A stretch of 58,285 bases of DNA from Hoeflea sp. (GTDB taxonomy: Bacteria > Pseudomonadota > Alphaproteobacteria > Rhizobiales > Rhizobiaceae). The position numbers were made by a program, and so were the translations under genes. The stretch covers positions 1-58,285 of the forward strand of contig NZ_JAUXOD010000114.1 in the NCBI RefSeq assembly GCF_030682515.1. The letters run 5' to 3'. The notes beneath the pieces were generated by a model that did not search any database, was not told the DNA's origin, and worked only from the letters and a program-made list of their open reading frames with translations. Every line of letters begins with the position of its first letter. The first letter of the stretch is position 1. Positions 18,354-26,419 of this stretch are shown one piece after another.

Positions 18354-19571
18354 ATGGCCACGACGGCGGAACGAATGCGGGCATGGCAGGGGCCGGCGAT
18401 CCTGAGCTTCGGCTTCAGGCCGTTCTTCCTGCTGGGTGCTGCCTGGGCGGCGCTGGCGATGGTGCTGTGGGTGATGATGCTCTCAGGCGCCGCGCCGCTG
18501 CCCACCGCCTTCGATCCGGTCGCCTGGCATGCGCATGAGTTGCTTTTCGGCTATCTCGGCGCGGTGCTGGCCGGCTTCCTGCTCACGGCGGTACCGAACT
18601 GGACCGGAGGGCTGCCGGTCACCGGCTGGCCGCTTGCGGGCCTCGTGGCGCTCTGGGTGAGCGGCCGGATCGCCGTGGCGGTCTCGGCTCTGCTTCCGGC
18701 CTATGGCGCGATGGCGCTCGATCTGGCCTTGCCGGTGGCACTGGCGGGGTTCCTGCTGCGCGAAATCATTGTCGGACGGAACTGGCGCAACCTGCCGGTG
18801 CTGGTCCTGCTCGGGATCTGGATGCTCGCCAATGCGGGCTTTCACCTCCAGGCGCTGGACGAGGGGATGCCCGCCCATGGCGCCGAACTGCGGCTCGGGC
18901 TTGCGGCCGCCATCCTGCTGATTTCATTGATTGGCGGGCGCATCGTGCCGTCGTTCACCCGCAACTGGCTGGTGCAGCAGAAGGCAAAGCAATTGCCCGC
19001 GGTTCCGGGGCGCGCAGACATCGCCATACTCGTGACGACGCTTGTCGCACTTGCGGCCTGGGTGGCCTCGCCCGACCACGCGGTGACGGCGACCCTGTGC
19101 GCCATCGCCGGGCTTGGCCATGCCTGGCGCCTGATCGGCTGGCAAGGCCGGCGGACCGCGTCCGAGCCGCTGGTCTGGGTGCTGCATGTGGCCTACGCCT
19201 TCGTGCCGCTCGGGTTCCTGGCGATTGCCGGCGCGGCTTTCCTGCCTTATCCCGCCACAGCGGCGCAACATGTATGGATGGCGGGCGCCATCGGCCTGAT
19301 GACGCTCGCGGTGATGAGCCGGGCGAGCCTGGGGCATTCCGGGCGGCCGCTCAAGGCCACGCCCGCCATCACCGCGCTCTATGTCGCGCTGATTGTCTCG
19401 GTCTTGGCCCGTTTCCTCGCGGGTCTCGTTCCGGGGCAGGACTGGCCGCTGCATCTGGCCGCCGGCGCCTGGATTCTGGCCTTCGGCGGCTTTTTGGTGG
19501 TCTATTATCCGGTTCTGGCGCGGCCGAAGCTCGGCCCAAAGGTCCCGGGCGGCAAAGTGGCGGCGCGATGA
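18354..19571 (+). CDS. nnrS: NnrS family protein
   Basis: A 405-aa polytopic membrane protein with about twelve hydrophobic segments. NnrS proteins contain haem and copper and protect iron-sulfur metabolism against nitric oxide. Family markers are the opening ILSFGFRPFFLLGAAWA, the histidines in AWHAHELLFGY, and GGRIVPSFTRNWL; near the end comes MSRASLGHSGRPL. The ATG at 18354 is chosen over 18324, because AGGAG lies about 11 bp upstream and the protein then starts as homologues do. The gene overlaps nnrU by ATGA. No nitrite or NO reductase genes are in the window. Confidence 0.94.
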   Translation: MATTAERMRAWQGPAILSFGFRPFFLLGAAWAALAMVLWVMMLSGAAPLPTAFDPVAWHAHELLFGYLGAVLAGFLLTAVPNWTGGLPVTGWPLAGLVALWVSGRIAVAVSALLPAYGAMALDLALPVALAGFLLREIIVGRNWRNLPVLVLLGIWMLANAGFHLQALDEGMPAHGAELRLGLAAAILLISLIGGRIVPSFTRNWLVQQKAKQLPAVPGRADIAILVTTLVALAAWVASPDHAVTATLCAIAGLGHAWRLIGWQGRRTASEPLVWVLHVAYAFVPLGFLAIAGAAFLPYPATAAQHVWMAGAIGLMTLAVMSRASLGHSGRPLKATPAITALYVALIVSVLARFLAGLVPGQDWPLHLAAGAWILAFGGFLVVYYPVLARPKLGPKVPGGKVAAR

Positions 19572-20236
19572 GCGGCTGGGGCGAATTCATCGCCGCCTAT
19601 GGTGCCTTTCTCGCCTCCCATGCGATTCCTGTCCGGCCACCGGTCAAGCCGTTTCTGACGGCGCGGCTGGGCAAGGCAGGGTTCTCGCTTGCCTATTCGG
19701 CGCTGTCGATCGCGGTGCTGGTCTGGCTGATCGTTGCAGCGGGACGCGCGCCGCATGTCGAAATCTGGCCGCGCGCGGCCTGGCAGAGCCATGTGACGCT
19801 CGTGGCGATGGTCGCGGCCTGCCTGATCCTGGCGCTGGCCGCGTTCCGGCCCAATCCATTTTCCTTCGGCGGCTGGCGCAACGGGGATTTCGATCCGGGG
19901 CGACCGGGGATTGCCGGCTGGATCCGGCATCCGGTGCTGGCGGTGCTGGCGCTGTGGGCGTCGGGCCACATCGTGCCCAACGGCAATCTTGCCCATGTGA
20001 TCCTGTTCAGTGGGTTTGCGCTGTTCGCGCTTCTTGGCCAGCGCTTGATCGACCGGCGGCGGAAGCGCGAGATGGGCGAGAGCCGCTGGTCGGAGCTCGG
20101 GAAGGCTGCACGGGCCGGTCGGAGCCTTGGCGCCGATACCGCGACGTTCGTCCGTCTGGCGGCGGGCCTTGGACTGCTCATCGTGCTGATCTGGTTGCAT
20201 CCGACAATCATCGGGCTCGATCCGCTCGGCTGGTAA
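19568..20236 (+). CDS. nnrU: NnrU family membrane protein
   Basis: A 222-aa integral membrane protein with about five to six hydrophobic segments. NnrU family proteins resemble isoprenylcysteine methyltransferase-type membrane enzymes and are linked genetically to nitrite/NO metabolism. Evidence includes the early FLASHAIPVRPPVKPFL segment and the WIRHPVLAVLALWASGHIV core, with its RHP motif and histidine, which is the family hallmark. The start overlaps the nnrS stop (ATGA), so the two are cotranslated and probably act together. An open frame continues upstream within nnrS, but has no family similarity there. It ends 27 bp before the convergent mazG. Confidence 0.9.
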   Translation: MSGWGEFIAAYGAFLASHAIPVRPPVKPFLTARLGKAGFSLAYSALSIAVLVWLIVAAGRAPHVEIWPRAAWQSHVTLVAMVAACLILALAAFRPNPFSFGGWRNGDFDPGRPGIAGWIRHPVLAVLALWASGHIVPNGNLAHVILFSGFALFALLGQRLIDRRRKREMGESRWSELGKAARAGRSLGADTATFVRLAAGLGLLIVLIWLHPTIIGLDPLGW

Positions 20237-20263
20237 CCTCCGGGCGAACCGCCGGATCTCGCG

Positions 20264-21094
20264 TCAGCCTTGTTCAGGCTTGAGCTTCGCCGCCTGCCAC
20301 AGCGCTTCCATCTCGTCGAGGCTCGCACCTTCGGGCGTCTTGCCCTGGCGCGCCAGTCCGGCCTCGACCTGGGCAAAGCGCGTGCGGAACTTGGTGTTGG
20401 TCGAGCGCAGCGCGTCCTCGGGGTCGGTCTTGAGGTGCCGGGCCAGATTGGCGACGGCGAAGATGACGTCGCCCAGTTCTTCCGCCGCCTTTGCGGTTTG
20501 GCCGCTGGCGATCTCGGCGCGCAGCTCGGCGATTTCTTCCTCGATCTTGTCGAGCACGGGGCCTGCGGCACCCCAGTCGAAGCCGACGCGGCTTGCCGCC
20601 TCCTGCAGCTTCAGCGCCTCCATCAGCGCGGGCAGGGCGCGCGGCACGTCGGTCAGCTGACCCGGCGTCCCGGCTTCCGGCAGCCCGCGTCTGGCACGGC
20701 GGGCCCGCCGTTCGGCCTTCTCCTCGGCCTTGATTGTGGCCCATTGCGCCTTGACCTTGTCGGGCGTGTCCGCGTCCGAGCGCTCGAACACATGCGGATG
20801 CCGGCGGATCATTTTCTTCGTGATTGCCTCGACCACGTCCTCGAACGAGAAGAGGTCCTGCTCCTGCGCCATCCGGGCGTGGAAGACCACCTGCAACAGC
20901 AGATCGCCCAGTTCGTCGCAGAGATCTTCGGGATCGTTGCGCTCGATCGCGTCGGCCACCTCATAGGCCTCCTCGATCGTGTAGGGCTTGATCGAGGAAA
21001 AATCCTGCTTGATGTCCCAGGGGCAGCCGGTTTCGGGATGACGGAGCGCCGCCATGATCTCGATGAGGCCGGAAATGTCGCGTGATGGTTTCAT
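20264..21094 (-). CDS. mazG: Nucleoside triphosphate pyrophosphohydrolase MazG
   Basis: A 276-aa all-alpha NTP pyrophosphohydrolase that removes abnormal NTPs and also lowers ppGpp in some bacteria. Two MazG repeats are visible: the first with CPWDIKQDF, EEAYEVADAI and DELGDLLLQVVFHARMAQE (metal-binding E..E..ExxD), the second with DKIEEEIAEL and EELGDVIFAVANLARH. Between them lies a basic linker, EEKAERRARRARRG, and an extended loop with PRALPALMEALKLQ. Length is normal. A deaminase-fold gene lies 100 bp upstream on the same strand. In rhizobia mazG follows hflX; here nnrS-nnrU have been placed between them. Confidence 0.95.
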   Translation of the reverse strand: MKPSRDISGLIEIMAALRHPETGCPWDIKQDFSSIKPYTIEEAYEVADAIERNDPEDLCDELGDLLLQVVFHARMAQEQDLFSFEDVVEAITKKMIRRHPHVFERSDADTPDKVKAQWATIKAEEKAERRARRARRGLPEAGTPGQLTDVPRALPALMEALKLQEAASRVGFDWGAAGPVLDKIEEEIAELRAEIASGQTAKAAEELGDVIFAVANLARHLKTDPEDALRSTNTKFRTRFAQVEAGLARQGKTPEGASLDEMEALWQAAKLKPEQG

Positions 21095-21194
21095 CGGGCG
21101 ATCCTATCCGAGGTGCATGACGCCCGCGACGGCGAAGCCACGGGCAGGCGCGTTGTCCACAGCTCTGTCGGACCGGGCGGCCGGCACCGAGGGC

Positions 21195-21797
21195 TCAGTT
21201 GAGCGGAATGGTGTTGTCGTCCTTGGTCGACTGGTAGGCGTTCGACAGCTCGGCGTAGCGGGCGCGGATGCGGTGGGCCTGGTCGAGCAATGGAGCGGCC
21301 TGGTCATCGGGCAGGGTGGCGATGAGGTCAAAGATGCCGCGGCCGCGCCAGAAGGCGTTGTCGTGGTTGTAGCCGCCCGGCTCCAGTCCGAAGACTTCTT
21401 TCAGCATCTTGAGATCATGCGGGATCGAAAAGCTGTCGCGCGAATCCTGGTGGCTGAAGAAATAGAAGAAATTGTCGAAGCCCGCCCAGGCGATCGCCGA
21501 CATGCACATGGTGCAGGGCTCGTGGGTCGACATGAACATCATGTCCCTGGTCGATTCCTGTTTTGAAACAGGGGTTTCGTAAAAGCACTTGAGAAGATGG
21601 ACTTCACCGTGCCACAGCGGGTTTTCGGTCTCGCGGTTGGTCTCAGCCATCACCAGCGTGCGATCCGTCTTGCGCAGCAGGGCCGCGCCGAACACCTTGT
21701 TGCCCTCCGCCACGCCCCTGTCGGTCAATGGCAGAATGTCGTGCTCCATCACATCGAGCAGTCGTCCGACCAGATCCGCGTTCTCGGTGATCGCCAT
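21195..21797 (-). CDS. Cytidine/deoxycytidylate deaminase-fold protein
   Basis: A 200-aa zinc-dependent deaminase of the CDA superfamily. The zinc site is complete: HGEVHLL (His ligand plus catalytic Glu) near residue 63 and the two Cys in STHEPCTMCMSAIAWAG near 95. The spacing matches guanine or tRNA-adenosine-type deaminases rather than tetrameric cytidine deaminase. The C-terminal third (FGLEPGGYNHDNAFWRGRG) is not from a family I can name. It sits upstream of mazG on the same strand, so a shared role in clearing modified nucleotides is possible. The substrate is unknown. Confidence 0.82.
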   Translation of the reverse strand: MAITENADLVGRLLDVMEHDILPLTDRGVAEGNKVFGAALLRKTDRTLVMAETNRETENPLWHGEVHLLKCFYETPVSKQESTRDMMFMSTHEPCTMCMSAIAWAGFDNFFYFFSHQDSRDSFSIPHDLKMLKEVFGLEPGGYNHDNAFWRGRGIFDLIATLPDDQAAPLLDQAHRIRARYAELSNAYQSTKDDNTIPLN

Positions 21798-21939
21798 GTG
21801 CGTCCCAACCCTGTGCAGTCCGACCGCATGAGCGAGAGCGCGTCGCGGTTACGCTTTCTCCATATCCGGCTTTCAGGGGTAAAAGAATATCTGTTTGGCC
21901 CGATTGGCACATCTTTGTTCCTTCATTTGTTTCGTCAAT

Positions 21940-21966
21940 CTCCTGAAAATGGCGCCAACTCAGGAG
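21940..21966 (+). promoter_or_regulatory. Hairpin covering the cysG Shine-Dalgarno sequence
   Basis: CTCCTGA (21940-21946) pairs perfectly with TCAGGAG (21960-21966) across a 13-nt loop that contains the self-complementary GGCGCC. The AGGAG at 21962-21966 is the ribosome binding site of cysG (ATG at 21977, 10 bp on), so folding would hide it. This suggests translational control of the sulfite-reduction operon, by an unknown factor. Confidence 0.55.
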
Positions 21967-21976
21967 TTGCCCTCAG

Positions 21977-23437
21977 ATGTCCTCGCGAAATGCGCAGCTG
22001 ACCACATTTCCCGCCTTCATGCGGGTCGACGCCCGCAAGGTGGCGATTTTCGGAAACGGCGCGGAAGCAGCCGCCAAGGCGCGGCTTGTGGCCAACACGA
22101 CGGCGGAAATTTCCGTCTATGCCGACGCGCCCGAGGCGGAACTGATCGACAGCCTGTCACGTCTCGCCATCGAGCCCGTGCTGGAAGCCTATGCGGCCGC
22201 GCAGATGGATGGCGCAACCCTGGTCTTCGCCGCCACGGGCGACGCGGCGCTGGACCGCCAGATCGTGGCCGACGCGCGTACCCGCCGCATTCCGGCGAAC
22301 GCCGTCGACCAGCCCGACTTCTGCGATTTCCTGACGCCGGCGCTGGTCAACCGCGCGCCTGTCGCCATCGCCATCGGCACCGAAGGGGCAGGGCCGGTGC
22401 TGGCCCAGATGATCCGCGCGCGCATCGACCAGATGCTGTCTCCCTCGCTCGGCACGCTCGCCCGGCTTGCCCAGGACTACCGGGTCGCCGTCGACCGGCT
22501 TCTGCCGCGCGGCGTGGCGCGGCGGGTGTTCTGGCGTCGTTTCTTCGAGGCCGATGTCGCCACCCATGTCGCGCATAACGAGATCTCGCTCGCCCGCCGC
22601 GCCGCCACCCGCATGCTGCGCGGCCGCGAGCCCGTGCCGGGCCACATCTGGCTGGTGGGCGCAGGCCCCGGCGCCGAGGACCTGCTGACGCTCCGCGCTC
22701 AGCGCGCGATGATGGAAGCCGATGCGATCGTCTATGACGCGCTGGTGCCCGAAGCCGTGGTCGCACTCGGCCGCCGCGACGCCGAGCGGCTGTCGGTGGG
22801 CAAGCGCAAGGGCTGCCATTCCAAAAGCCAGAGCGAAATCAACGATTTGCTCGTCCGCCTCGGTCGCGAGGGCAAGCGCGTGGTCCGGCTCAAGTCCGGC
22901 GATCCGCTGGTGTTCGGCCGCGCCGGCGAGGAAATGGCCGCACTCCGCGATGCGGGCGTCTCCTTCGAGATCGTTCCGGGCATCACTTCGGCGCTGGCCG
23001 CTGCCGCCGATTTCGAACTGCCGCTGACGCTGCGCGGCGTCGCCTCGTCGCTGGTGTTCACCACCGGGCATGATTTGACGGGCGCAGCACTGCCCGACTG
23101 GGCGCGGCTCGCCGTCTCCGGCGCCACGCTCTGCGTCTACATGGGCCGCACGGTGGCCGCGAGCGTCGCAACAAGGCTGATCGAGGCCGGGCTGCCCGCC
23201 GATATGACGGTCGCCATCGTCGAAAATGCCTCGCGCGGCGACAAGCGGCTGTTCCACGGCACGCTTGCCGACCTGCCGGCACTCGAGCACCGCGACGAAC
23301 TTTCGGGACCGGTGATGGTGGTGATCGGTGACGCGGTTGCCGGCGCGAATTTCGAGAATTCCACCCCGATCGCCGACGGGCAGCGGGGCGCTGCCCATGC
23401 GCCCCACACCCAAGCCAACCAGACCCAAGCCGCCTGA
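21977..23437 (+). CDS. cysG: Siroheme synthase CysG
   Basis: A 486-aa multifunctional enzyme making siroheme, the cofactor of sulfite reductase. The N-terminal half (about 1-215) is the precorrin-2 dehydrogenase/ferrochelatase part with the Rossmann motif FGNGAEAAAKA. The C-terminal half is the uroporphyrinogen-III C-methyltransferase (SUMT), with VGAGPGAEDLLTLRA near residue 228, YDALV, GKRKGCHSKSQ, RLKSGDPLVFGRAGEE and VPGITSALAAAA. It opens the operon cysG-DUF2849-cysI-DUF934-ferredoxin. A ribosome binding site AGGAG lies 10 bp before the ATG and can be sequestered in a hairpin. A proline/threonine-rich tail of about 25 residues follows the SUMT domain. Confidence 0.96.
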   Translation: MSSRNAQLTTFPAFMRVDARKVAIFGNGAEAAAKARLVANTTAEISVYADAPEAELIDSLSRLAIEPVLEAYAAAQMDGATLVFAATGDAALDRQIVADARTRRIPANAVDQPDFCDFLTPALVNRAPVAIAIGTEGAGPVLAQMIRARIDQMLSPSLGTLARLAQDYRVAVDRLLPRGVARRVFWRRFFEADVATHVAHNEISLARRAATRMLRGREPVPGHIWLVGAGPGAEDLLTLRAQRAMMEADAIVYDALVPEAVVALGRRDAERLSVGKRKGCHSKSQSEINDLLVRLGREGKRVVRLKSGDPLVFGRAGEEMAALRDAGVSFEIVPGITSALAAAADFELPLTLRGVASSLVFTTGHDLTGAALPDWARLAVSGATLCVYMGRTVAASVATRLIEAGLPADMTVAIVENASRGDKRLFHGTLADLPALEHRDELSGPVMVVIGDAVAGANFENSTPIADGQRGAAHAPHTQANQTQAA

Positions 23438-23447
23438 GGAGGCCATC

Positions 23448-23771
23448 ATGAAAACCGCCCCGTTCAAGACCAAGGTTCTCACCGCAAACCGGCTCTCCGA
23501 CGGCATCTCCGTCTGGCTCGGCGCCCATGGCGAGTGGGTGGTGTCGATCAAGGACGCGTTTCTGGCGCGCCACGAGGACGCCGTGACGGCGATCGAGACG
23601 GCCGGAAAGCAGGCGCTCGCCGACAACCGCGTGGTCGATGTCAATGTCATCGACGTCGAGGAGACCTCTGCCGGGCCGCGCCCGTTCCGTCTGCGCGAGC
23701 GCATCCGCGCCGAGGGTCCCTCCATCGACTACGCGCCGGTTGCCACGGCACGCGTCTCCCAGGCCGCATAG
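23448..23771 (+). CDS. DUF2849 domain-containing protein
   Basis: A 107-aa soluble protein of the DUF2849 family, which is found almost only between cysG and cysI in alphaproteobacteria. Typical features are KTKVLTANRLSDGISVWL at the N-terminus, the GEWVVSIKDAFLARHEDAVTAIE-type middle and a basic arginine-rich strand (PFRLRERIRAEGPSI). The ATG at 23448 follows a GAGGAGG Shine-Dalgarno sequence 10 bp after the cysG stop, so a longer in-frame start at 23328 is rejected. Its role is not known; from context it may help siroheme insertion or CysI function. Confidence 0.88.
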   Translation: MKTAPFKTKVLTANRLSDGISVWLGAHGEWVVSIKDAFLARHEDAVTAIETAGKQALADNRVVDVNVIDVEETSAGPRPFRLRERIRAEGPSIDYAPVATARVSQAA

Positions 23772-23780
23772 GACCAGCTG

Positions 23781-25451
23781 ATGTATCGTTACGATGAATT
23801 CGACCACGGCTTCGTGGCCCAGCGTGTCAGCCAGTTTCGCGACCAGGTCGCGCGGCGCCTGACGGGCGAGATTTCCGAGGATGCGTTCAAGCCGCTCAGG
23901 CTGATGAACGGCGTCTATCTGCAGCTGCATGCCTACATGCTGCGCGTCGCCATTCCCTATGGCACGCTCAACAGCCGGCAGATGCGCAAGCTCGCCCACA
24001 TCGCCCGGACCTATGACCGCGGCTACGGCCACTTCACCACGCGCCAGAACATCCAGTACAACTGGCCGGCACTCTCGGACATGCCGGCTATCCTCGAAGA
24101 GCTGGCCGAAGTCGAGATGCACGCGATCCAGACCTCGGGCAATTGCATCCGCAATGTCACCGCCGACCATTTCGCCGGTGCGGCCGCCGACGAGGTCGCC
24201 GATCCCAGGCCCTATGCCGAGATTCTCAGGCAATGGTCGTCGGTGCATCCGGAGTTCTCGTTCCTGCCGCGCAAGTTCAAGATCGCGGTGACGGCCTCGG
24301 AGCGCGATCGTGCGGCGATCCAGGTCCATGACATCGGGCTGCAGCTGAAAAAGGACGGCGAAGGCGGCCTGGGCTTTGCCGTCTGGATCGCCGGCGGGCA
24401 GGGGCGTACGCCGATCCTGGCCAAGAAGATCAAGGATTTCCTGCCGGAAGAGGATCTGCTGAGCTACACCACGGCGATCATGCGGGTCTACAATCTGCAT
24501 GGCCGCCGCGACAACAAGTACAAGGCGCGGATCAAGATCCTGGTGCATGAGACCGGCGTCGAGCAGCTGACGAGCGAGATCGACGCGGAATGGGCGCATC
24601 TCAAGGACGGCGAGTTGAAGCTGCCTGCGGCCGACATCGCCGCGATCAATGCCTATTTCGCCCCCAGGGAGCTGGACGCCCGCGCCGAAGGCTGGAAGGA
24701 ACTCGCCGCCTGGAAGAAGTCCGATCCCGGCTTTGCCACCTGGGTCGGCCGCAACGTGGCGCCGCACCGGCATCCCGACTACGGCATGGTGACGATCTCG
24801 CTCAAGCCCATCGGCGGTATTCCGGGCGACGCTTCGGCCGACCAGATGGATGCGGTGGCAAAGCTTGCCCTCGAATTCGGCCATGACGAGATTCGCGTGA
24901 CCCACGAGCAGAACCTGGTGCTGCCGCATGTGGCGCTCGCCGATCTCGAACCCCTGTACCGGGCGCTTCTGGCCGAAGGGCTGGCGACCGCCAATGCCGG
25001 CCTGATCACCGACATCATCGCCTGCCCGGGGCTCGACTATTGCGCGCTGGCGAATGCCCGCTCGATTCCCGTGGCGCAGGAGATTTCCAACCGTTTCGGC
25101 GACCCGGCGCGGCAGGCCGAGATCGGTGATCTCAAGATCAAGATTTCCGGCTGCATCAATGCCTGCGGCCACCACCATGTCGGCCATATCGGCATTCTGG
25201 GCGTCGAGAAGAAGGGCGCGGAGCTCTACCAGATCTCGCTCGGCGGATCGGGCGACGAGAATGCCTCGATCGGCCAGATCACCGGACCCGGCTTCGAGCC
25301 GGACCAGGTCACCGACGCGATCGAGACCATTGTCGAGACCTATCTGTCCCAGCGGACCGATGCTGACGAGACCTTCATCGCGTGTTACCGCCGCATCGGC
25401 GCCGATCCCTTCAAGGCGGCGCTTTACGGCAGCGAATCCCAGGCCGCCTGA
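23781..25451 (+). CDS. cysI: Sulfite/nitrite reductase haemoprotein subunit
   Basis: A 556-aa siroheme and [4Fe-4S] enzyme that reduces sulfite to sulfide for cysteine synthesis. Substrate-side residues appear in YGHFTTRQNIQYNWP and TSGNCIRNVTADHFAG. The cluster ligands are the pair in CPGLDYC (about residue 415) and the pair in SGCINACGHHHVGHIG (about 460). It begins 9 bp after the DUF2849 gene. There is no CysJ flavoprotein in the operon; a ferredoxin gene lies two genes downstream. It could instead be a nitrite reductase, but the company of cysG, DUF2849 and DUF934 favours sulfite. Confidence 0.93.
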   Translation: MYRYDEFDHGFVAQRVSQFRDQVARRLTGEISEDAFKPLRLMNGVYLQLHAYMLRVAIPYGTLNSRQMRKLAHIARTYDRGYGHFTTRQNIQYNWPALSDMPAILEELAEVEMHAIQTSGNCIRNVTADHFAGAAADEVADPRPYAEILRQWSSVHPEFSFLPRKFKIAVTASERDRAAIQVHDIGLQLKKDGEGGLGFAVWIAGGQGRTPILAKKIKDFLPEEDLLSYTTAIMRVYNLHGRRDNKYKARIKILVHETGVEQLTSEIDAEWAHLKDGELKLPAADIAAINAYFAPRELDARAEGWKELAAWKKSDPGFATWVGRNVAPHRHPDYGMVTISLKPIGGIPGDASADQMDAVAKLALEFGHDEIRVTHEQNLVLPHVALADLEPLYRALLAEGLATANAGLITDIIACPGLDYCALANARSIPVAQEISNRFGDPARQAEIGDLKIKISGCINACGHHHVGHIGILGVEKKGAELYQISLGGSGDENASIGQITGPGFEPDQVTDAIETIVETYLSQRTDADETFIACYRRIGADPFKAALYGSESQAA

Positions 25452-25470
25452 GCCAGACCCGGAGACTTTC

Positions 25471-25962
25471 ATGACTGTAATCTGGACGAAGGACGGGATT
25501 GTCGAGAGCGATCCCTGGATCGAAGGCGACGCCGAGCAGGGGCCGAAGCTGCTGTCGCTTGCCGACGCGCTTGCGCATGCGCAGGACAATGCGCCCTTCG
25601 GCGTGGTGCTGCAGCCGGCCGACGACGTGACGGCGCTGGCGCCGATCCTGGACCGGGTGGCGATCGTGGCGCTGAGCTTTCCCGCCTTCAACGATGGGCG
25701 AGGGTTTTCGCAGGCAGCACTTCTTAGGCAACGCCTGGGCTACACCGGCGAGCTACGGGCGGTGGGTGCGGTGCTGCTCGACCAGGTACCGCTGATGCTG
25801 CGGACCGGGTTCGACAGTTTCGAAGTCAGCCATGCGCCGACGATTGCGCGCCTCACCGAAAACCGGCTGCCGGGCATCGATCTGCACTATCAGCCGTCCG
25901 CAGACTCGACAGATGCCGGGCAGGGCTACAGCTGGCGCCGCACGGCGCGCGCCAACGGCTGA
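25471..25962 (+). CDS. DUF934 domain-containing protein
   Basis: A 163-aa protein of the DUF934 family, which accompanies cysI in many proteobacteria and is often labelled a sulfite-reductase-associated or oxidoreductase-like protein. Typical features are IVALSFPAFNDGRGFSQAAL (the SFP.F.DGR.YS.A signature) near residue 66 and LRQRLGYTGELRAVGAVLLDQ. The ATG at 25471 follows a GGAGA Shine-Dalgarno sequence and lies 19 bp after the cysI stop. It probably assists assembly or electron delivery to CysI; no biochemical role is established. A ferredoxin gene follows after 15 bp. Confidence 0.9.
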   Translation: MTVIWTKDGIVESDPWIEGDAEQGPKLLSLADALAHAQDNAPFGVVLQPADDVTALAPILDRVAIVALSFPAFNDGRGFSQAALLRQRLGYTGELRAVGAVLLDQVPLMLRTGFDSFEVSHAPTIARLTENRLPGIDLHYQPSADSTDAGQGYSWRRTARANG

Positions 25963-25977
25963 TCGGGGAGTTTTGTC

Positions 25978-26313
25978 ATGCAGATACACGTCACCGACCA
26001 GAGCGGGACCCGCCACACGCTGGAAGCGCTCGAAGGCTTCCGGGTGATGGAGATCATTCGTGATTGGGGCCTCGACATCAAGGCCGAGTGCGGCGGCGCC
26101 TGCGCCTGCGCCACCTGCCATGTCCATGTCGCGCCCGAATGGCTGGGTCACCTGTACCCGATCGAGGCCGAGGAAGAGGACATGCTCGACCAGGCTTTTG
26201 ACGTGCGCGACAATTCGCGGCTTTCCTGCCAGCTCTTGATGAGCGAGGAGCTCGACGGTCTCGAGGTGACGCTGGCGCCTGGCACCGAACGCAAGGACCG
26301 CGCCGCGGCCTGA
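25978..26313 (+). CDS. [2Fe-2S] ferredoxin (adrenodoxin type)
   Basis: A 111-aa soluble electron carrier. The cluster ligands follow the vertebrate/adrenodoxin pattern C-x5-C-x2-C in ECGGACACATC (about residues 37-46), with the fourth Cys in RLSCQLLM near residue 83. The acidic interaction helix EAEEEDMLDQAFDV is present. GGGGAGT-like Shine-Dalgarno sequence (GGGGAG, 25963-25968) precedes the ATG. It is the last gene of the sulfite-reduction operon, so it is a good candidate for the electron donor of CysI, in place of a CysJ flavoprotein. A role in iron-sulfur assembly (Fdx) or a P450 chain is less likely here because no isc genes are nearby. Confidence 0.93.
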   Translation: MQIHVTDQSGTRHTLEALEGFRVMEIIRDWGLDIKAECGGACACATCHVHVAPEWLGHLYPIEAEEEDMLDQAFDVRDNSRLSCQLLMSEELDGLEVTLAPGTERKDRAAA

Positions 26314-26419
26314 TCGGCAGTCACTTGGGGCAGCCGGGGCACATCCGGCGCAATCCCGACATGGCGGCGTCGCTTGCGCTGCTTGCGTGACGCGGGGTCG
26401 TCATGCGAGTTTGCGGGTC

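Noticed and set aside
23058-25691. An 877-codon open frame on the minus strand across cysG, DUF2849 and cysI.
   Set aside because: It is antisense to well-identified genes and has low-complexity Arg/Gly/Asp composition, as expected from the mirror of high-GC coding sequence.
26321-26404. A 27-residue frame on the minus strand ending in MCPGCPK.
   Set aside because: The Cys-Pro end is eye-catching, but the frame is short, without a good ribosome binding site, and lies in a spacer; not supported as a leader peptide.
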